Shown in pieces: positions 5,805 through 9,866 of a stretch of DNA of 9,866 nucleotides. The notes beneath the pieces are model-generated. The model saw nothing but the letters and a program-made list of their open reading frames with translations, ran no database searches and was not told the origin of the DNA. Source of the stretch: an uncultured Bacteroidota bacterium (GTDB taxonomy: Bacteria > Bacteroidota > Bacteroidia > Bacteroidales > P3); NCBI GenBank assembly GCA_902766265.1, contig CACXCY010000062.1:1-9866 (forward strand). The letters are read 5' to 3'. How positions within the stretch are numbered: position 1 is the first letter of the stretch; each line of letters opens with the position of its first letter. Both the position numbers and the translations under genes were made by a program.

Positions 5805-6968
5805 ATGGCAAAAAGAGATTATTATGAAGTGTTGGGCGTTGACAAAAACGCCTCGAGCGATGACTTGAAAAAGGCCTACCGTAAACTGGCTCTTAAATAC
5901 CATCCAGACCGTAATCCCGGCGACAAAGAGGCAGAAGAGAAATTCAAAGAGGCCGCTGAAGCATACGATGTACTGAGTAACCCCGACAAAAAAGCCCGTT
6001 ACGACCAATTCGGCCATGCGGGTCTGGATGGGCAAGGTGGATTTAGCGGTGGCGGTATGAATATGGATGATATATTCTCGCAGTTTGGCGACATCTTTGG
6101 CGATTTCTTCGGCGGTCGCGGAGGGTTCGGTGGCTTTGGCGGATTCGGAGGAAGACAGCAGGGTGGACGCAGGGCTGTGCCGCGGGGCACTAACTTGCGT
6201 ATCAAGGTTAAGCTGACATTGGAAGAGATTGACAGTGGCACCGAAAAGAAGATAAAGGTGAACAAATACGTGCCTTGCAAGCAATGTGACGGCACGGGTG
6301 CCCGAAGCAATTCATACGAAACGTGCCCGCATTGTCGCGGCACGGGTGTAGTGACGCAGATTCAACGCACCATATTGGGACAGATGCAAACGCAGACCAC
6401 CTGTCCCCATTGTGGTGGTGAAGGCAGGATTATCAAGGACAAATGTCCCGAATGCCACGGTGATGGTATCGTGAAGAGTGAGGAGATTATCACCATCAAT
6501 ATACCGGCGGGTGTCAGTGACGGCATGCAGCTCAGTATGTCAGGCAAAGGTAATGCTGGCCCTCGCGGCGGAGTGCCCGGCGATCTCATTATACTGGTGG
6601 AAGAGGTGCCTAACGAGAACTTCGAGCGTCAGGATAATAACTTGTTCCATAATGCATACGTTACATTCAGCGAAGCCGCAATGGGAGCGACTATCGAGAT
6701 ACCCACGTTGCACGGAAAAGCTCGCGTAAAAATAGAGTCGGGAACACCTTCGGGCAAGATATTGCGCCTGAAAGGCAAGGGATTGCCCGATGTGAACGGA
6801 TATGCCCGAGGAGATTTACTTGTGGCTATCAACGTTTGGGTTCCCAAGAGTTTGACAAAAGAAGAGAAAGCCATTCTTGAACAACTCAAGACCATGCCCA
6901 ATTTCCAACCCAATCCAACCAAACAGGAAAAAGGTTTCTTTAATAAAATGAAAGACATATTCAATTAA
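5805..6968 (+). CDS. dnaJ: DnaJ, Hsp40 co-chaperone of DnaK
   Basis: The protein has 387 residues, is cytoplasmic, and delivers unfolded clients to DnaK and stimulates its ATPase. The J domain spans about 4-69 with HPD at 33-35. A Gly/Phe-rich linker covers about 71-122. Four complete zinc-binding CxxCxGxG motifs are present: CKQCDGTG (158), CPHCRGTG (174), CPHCGGEG (200) and CPECHGDG (214). The two C-terminal substrate domains follow, with the usual GDLIILVEEVPN and PTLHGKARVKIESGTPSGKILRLKGKGLP-type segments. It is therefore a full type I DnaJ of normal length. GGAG at 5796-5799, five bases before the ATG, is a better Shine-Dalgarno match than elsewhere in the window. Its TAA overlaps the next gene's ATG by one base (TAATG). 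Confidence 0.98.
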   Translation: MAKRDYYEVLGVDKNASSDDLKKAYRKLALKYHPDRNPGDKEAEEKFKEAAEAYDVLSNPDKKARYDQFGHAGLDGQGGFSGGGMNMDDIFSQFGDIFGDFFGGRGGFGGFGGFGGRQQGGRRAVPRGTNLRIKVKLTLEEIDSGTEKKIKVNKYVPCKQCDGTGARSNSYETCPHCRGTGVVTQIQRTILGQMQTQTTCPHCGGEGRIIKDKCPECHGDGIVKSEEIITINIPAGVSDGMQLSMSGKGNAGPRGGVPGDLIILVEEVPNENFERQDNNLFHNAYVTFSEAAMGATIEIPTLHGKARVKIESGTPSGKILRLKGKGLPDVNGYARGDLLVAINVWVPKSLTKEEKAILEQLKTMPNFQPNPTKQEKGFFNKMKDIFN

Positions 6969-8254
6969 TGACAGAGGCGTTTCTGCAATATTTGTGGAAG
7001 CACAAACTGCTTCAGGGTGACCTCGTGACAACGACGGGGGACTCTGTTTATGTCGAACGCGCCGGAGAGCACAACAGGGACTCCGGCCCGGATTTTATTG
7101 ACGCGCGCGTGCGTGTAGCGGGCGTATTATGGGCTGGAAATGTAGAGATACACGTTAAGGCGTCCGATTGGAATCTGCATCGGCATTCGAACGACAAGGC
7201 ATACAACAACGTCATTCTCCACGTGGTGTATAACCACGACTGCGATATCCGTTTGGAAAACGGCAAGAGTGTGGCGACACTTGATATACATAATGCGGTG
7301 CCGTCGGCTATCTGGGAGGGATATGCTGCGTTGATGCAGCCATCGCTACCCATCGAGATACCATGCACGCTGCATCTTCCAGAGGTTCCGTCGTTGCTGA
7401 TACATTCGTGTATGGACCGCATGGCCGTGGAGCGATTGGAGCGTAAGGTGTCCGATGTGTGTCGTCTGCTGGAAGACTCCAAGGGTGATTGGGAAACTTG
7501 CTGCTACTGGATGATAGCGCGCTACATAGGTGGCAAAACCAATGCGTATGCCTTTGAGATGCTTGCCAAAGCAACCCCGCAGCGATATATGGCCAAGATT
7601 AAGGATTCGCTGTTTCGTGTAGAAGCGTTGCTGTACGGGCAGGCAGGGATGTTGTCGGGTGAGTTTAATGATGAGTATCCACAGACGTTGCAAAAGGAAT
7701 ACCGTTATCTCAGCAAGGCCTACCAGCTGAATCCTATAGAGGGACACTTGTGGAAATTTTTCCGGTTGCGTCCCAATAATTTTCCAACAGTCCGTATCAG
7801 TCAATTGGCCGATATGGTGGTCAAGAGCGACAAACTGTTTTCCCGACTACTGGAGACCCCAGATGCCGATGAACTTCGGCAATTCTTCAGTCTTGAGGCA
7901 TCAGCATATTGGAAGACACACTATCGTTTTGACACAGAATCGTCAACTTTAGTGAAGAGTATGGGTAAATCGTTTGCCGATATTTTGATTATCAATGCAT
8001 GGGTACCGCTGTTGTTTGAATACGGCGTGCAACATGGTAGCCAACAATACAAAGAACAAGCGTTCAATATTCTTGCGCAAATGCAGCCAGAGAACAATCG
8101 TATTGTGCGCTTGTGGAAGCAGGCGGGTCTGTCTATTGGGAATGCATCCCAGTCGCAAGCGGGAATCCAGCTCTACAACGAATACTGCAAGAACAAGCGT
8201 TGCTTGGATTGTCCCATCGGTTACTATGTCATGGTGAAGAAGAATGATAAATAG
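6968..8254 (+). CDS. DUF2851 family protein, function unknown
   Basis: The protein has 428 residues and no signal peptide or membrane segment, so it is probably cytoplasmic. I recognise it as DUF2851, a family found widely in Bacteroidetes. Conserved stretches are MTEAFLQYLWKHKLL (1-15), RAGEHNRDSGPDFIDARV (31-48), WAGNVEIHVKASDWNLHRH (55-73), YNNVILHVVY (79-88), IGGKTNAYAFEMLA (187-200) and RPNNFPTVRISQLA (268-281). The order Glu34, GPD42F, then VE60IH62VK64 with flanking strands is reminiscent of a PD-(D/E)xK nuclease core, but this is my inference and the ExK position is an ExH here. The C-terminus carries Cys407, Cys412 and Cys415 (C-x4-C-x2-C), a possible metal site lacking an obvious fourth ligand. 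The start overlaps the dnaJ stop (TAATG), so it is probably translated by re-initiation; murF-alr begins 22 bases downstream. Confidence 0.88.
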   Translation: MTEAFLQYLWKHKLLQGDLVTTTGDSVYVERAGEHNRDSGPDFIDARVRVAGVLWAGNVEIHVKASDWNLHRHSNDKAYNNVILHVVYNHDCDIRLENGKSVATLDIHNAVPSAIWEGYAALMQPSLPIEIPCTLHLPEVPSLLIHSCMDRMAVERLERKVSDVCRLLEDSKGDWETCCYWMIARYIGGKTNAYAFEMLAKATPQRYMAKIKDSLFRVEALLYGQAGMLSGEFNDEYPQTLQKEYRYLSKAYQLNPIEGHLWKFFRLRPNNFPTVRISQLADMVVKSDKLFSRLLETPDADELRQFFSLEASAYWKTHYRFDTESSTLVKSMGKSFADILIINAWVPLLFEYGVQHGSQQYKEQAFNILAQMQPENNRIVRLWKQAGLSIGNASQSQAGIQLYNEYCKNKRCLDCPIGYYVMVKKNDK

Positions 8255-8276
8255 CAAGATATAATAAGCACAAAAT

Positions 8277-9866
8277 ATGTATGCATCTGAAATAACTGAC
8301 ATCATTAAGCCCATTGTCAACAAAGTGGTGGCTCCACAGATGGAGATTACGCGATTGCTTACGGACAGTCGCTCTCTTACTGATGCGGAGCAGTCCTTGT
8401 TTTTTGCCATCCCTTCCAAGCGCAACACAGGTTGCCGATATGTTTCGGATCTCTATGACAAGGGAGTGCGTAATTTCGTCATTGCTGACGACACCGACGA
8501 AGGACAGATTGCGCAGTTTCAGTTTCTGAACGGCGCCAATTTCTGGTATGTGAAGGATGTGGTACGGTCATTGCAGTTGTTGGCTGCATGGAAACGGGAA
8601 CAATTCGACATCCCTGTTGTCGGCATTACGGGAAGCAACGGCAAGACCATTGTCAAGGATTGGCTGGTGCAGTTGGTCTCGCCTGATTACAATGAAGTGA
8701 GTAGTCCGAAGAGCTACAACTCGCAGATAGGCGTTCCTCTGTCGGTGTGGCAGATGAATAGCAACCACAATCTTGCCATCTTTGAGGCAGGTATCTCCGA
8801 GACGGGAGAGATGGACAATCTGCGTAATGTCATCCAGCCCACGATAGGCATCTTTACCAATATCGGGCAAGCCCACGATGAGAATTTCTTGACCCGTTAT
8901 CAGAAAATAGCTGAGAAGTTGCTGCTCTTTACGAGATGCGAGGTTGTCATCTATTGTGCCGACCATAGGGATATTCACTCTGTGGTGTCGGAGAAAGAGA
9001 GCTTCCGCAATCTTAAACGTTTCGTCTGGGGTTCTACGGATGAGTGCCAGGTGCGTCTGCTTGAGACGGTGGACAATGAGCGTAGCAGCACGTTACGCAT
9101 TGCCTACAAGGAGCAGAACTGCGAGATTACCATCCCATTTATTGACGGGGCCTCCATAGAGAACGCCATGCATTGCATTACGTTCATGATCTATATGGGC
9201 TATGACATGGATACCATAGCCGAGCGTTGTGCCCGTCTGTTGCCGGTGGCCATGCGTATGGAAATGGACGAAGGCATTAACAATTGCTTGCTGATTAACG
9301 ATAGCTACAGTCTTGACGTCAACTCGCTCACCATAGCTCTTGATTACATACAACACGACAGGCAACATTTCGTGAAGACGCTTATCATGAGCGACTTTTT
9401 TCAGACAGGCATAGCCGAACAGGAACTCTATTATCAAGTGGCCAATTTGATACGCCAGCGAGGTATCAGCAAGTTTATCGGCATTGGCGAGGGATTGATG
9501 CGCAATAAGGACCAGTTTGAGGATATCGAAGCTGCCTTCTATCCCTCCACTGAGGATTTTATTCGTCAATATCCCTTTTCAAACTTCCAGAGCGAGACCA
9601 TCTTGCTGAAAGGAGCGCGTGTATTCCGCTTCGAAAATATTGCCAAGGTGCTACAGCGTAAGACGCACGAAACGATTATGGAGGTGAACTTGGACGCTTT
9701 GGTTCGTAACCTGAATTTTTACCGTTCCCGTATCAAACCCACCACCAAACTGATGGCTATGGTAAAAGCGGCATCCTACGGTGCAGGCAAGGTGGAGATA
9801 GCCAATGCGCTTCAGTACAATCACGTCGACTATCTGACGGTGGCCTACACGGATGAAGGCATTGAC
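8277..9866 (+). CDS. murF: MurF-alanine racemase fusion, 3' end beyond window (UDP-MurNAc-tripeptide:D-Ala-D-Ala ligase / Alr)
   Basis: The first 530 codons are present; the gene runs off the right edge. Residues 1 to about 460 are a Mur ligase, which adds D-Ala-D-Ala to the UDP-MurNAc-tripeptide using ATP, the last cytoplasmic step of peptidoglycan precursor synthesis. Features are DSRSL...LFFAI (30-45), the ATP loop GITGSNGKT (116-124), SYNSQIGVPLSVW (146-158), EAGISETGEM (170-179), TNIGQAH (194-200) and LINDSYSLD (339-347). After a short linker, IMEVNLDALVRNLNFYRS (467-484) begins an alanine racemase, with the PLP-binding lysine at 497 in MAMVKAASYG. The racemase makes the D-alanine used for the ligase's substrate, so the fusion joins supply and use. 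Such fusions are known in Bacteroidetes. Reading is in one frame throughout; the racemase C-terminal domain and its catalytic tyrosine lie outside. Confidence 0.96.
   Translation, partial: MYASEITDIIKPIVNKVVAPQMEITRLLTDSRSLTDAEQSLFFAIPSKRNTGCRYVSDLYDKGVRNFVIADDTDEGQIAQFQFLNGANFWYVKDVVRSLQLLAAWKREQFDIPVVGITGSNGKTIVKDWLVQLVSPDYNEVSSPKSYNSQIGVPLSVWQMNSNHNLAIFEAGISETGEMDNLRNVIQPTIGIFTNIGQAHDENFLTRYQKIAEKLLLFTRCEVVIYCADHRDIHSVVSEKESFRNLKRFVWGSTDECQVRLLETVDNERSSTLRIAYKEQNCEITIPFIDGASIENAMHCITFMIYMGYDMDTIAERCARLLPVAMRMEMDEGINNCLLINDSYSLDVNSLTIALDYIQHDRQHFVKTLIMSDFFQTGIAEQELYYQVANLIRQRGISKFIGIGEGLMRNKDQFEDIEAAFYPSTEDFIRQYPFSNFQSETILLKGARVFRFENIAKVLQRKTHETIMEVNLDALVRNLNFYRSRIKPTTKLMAMVKAASYGAGKVEIANALQYNHVDYLTVAYTDEGID

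Overview
The window looks like chromosomal DNA of a Bacteroidales bacterium, most likely Prevotella-like. The evidence is a PorP/SprF-family outer-membrane protein, a GldJ/GldK (PorK)-type SUMF1-fold lipoprotein, a Bacteroidetes-style OstA-like protein, a DUF2851 protein and a MurF-alanine racemase fusion. Good Shine-Dalgarno sequences are mostly absent, and motifs resembling the Bacteroidetes -7 element TAnnTTTG precede some genes. All genes read left to right. The species call is inference; no rRNA or tRNA is present.

Layout. Positions 1-644 hold no convincing gene. They contain a degenerate tandem array with an exact 11-bp register (129-304, 16 units, three drifting sequence types), a 12-bp tandem duplication, a short perfect hairpin and an AT-rich promoter zone. 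Positions 645-3328 encode a PorP/SprF protein and a SUMF1-fold lipoprotein. The lipoprotein's true start is 1769, downstream of an intercistronic hairpin, and the pair is closed by a strong intrinsic terminator (3356-3388). Next come a promoter-like TAACTTTG and an OstA-like protein (3469-5013). A chaperone block follows: grpE (5105-5719) and dnaJ (5805-6968), both preceded by short inverted repeats. DnaJ's stop codon overlaps the start of a DUF2851 gene (6968-8254), and after 22 bases a murF-alr fusion begins (8277) and runs off the right edge.

Functionally, most of the window serves the cell envelope: a secretion/gliding-type outer-membrane pair, an LPS-transport-type beta protein and the last cytoplasmic step of peptidoglycan precursor synthesis with its D-alanine supply. 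The DnaK co-chaperones and an uncharacterised protein sit between. Most of the genes are ordinary core genes. The parts most worth a second look are the 11-bp periodic array, the PorP-lipoprotein pair with no porL/M/N behind it, the DUF2851 protein translationally coupled to DnaJ, and the repeat clusters in front of grpE and dnaJ. I did not find a clear new multi-gene system.
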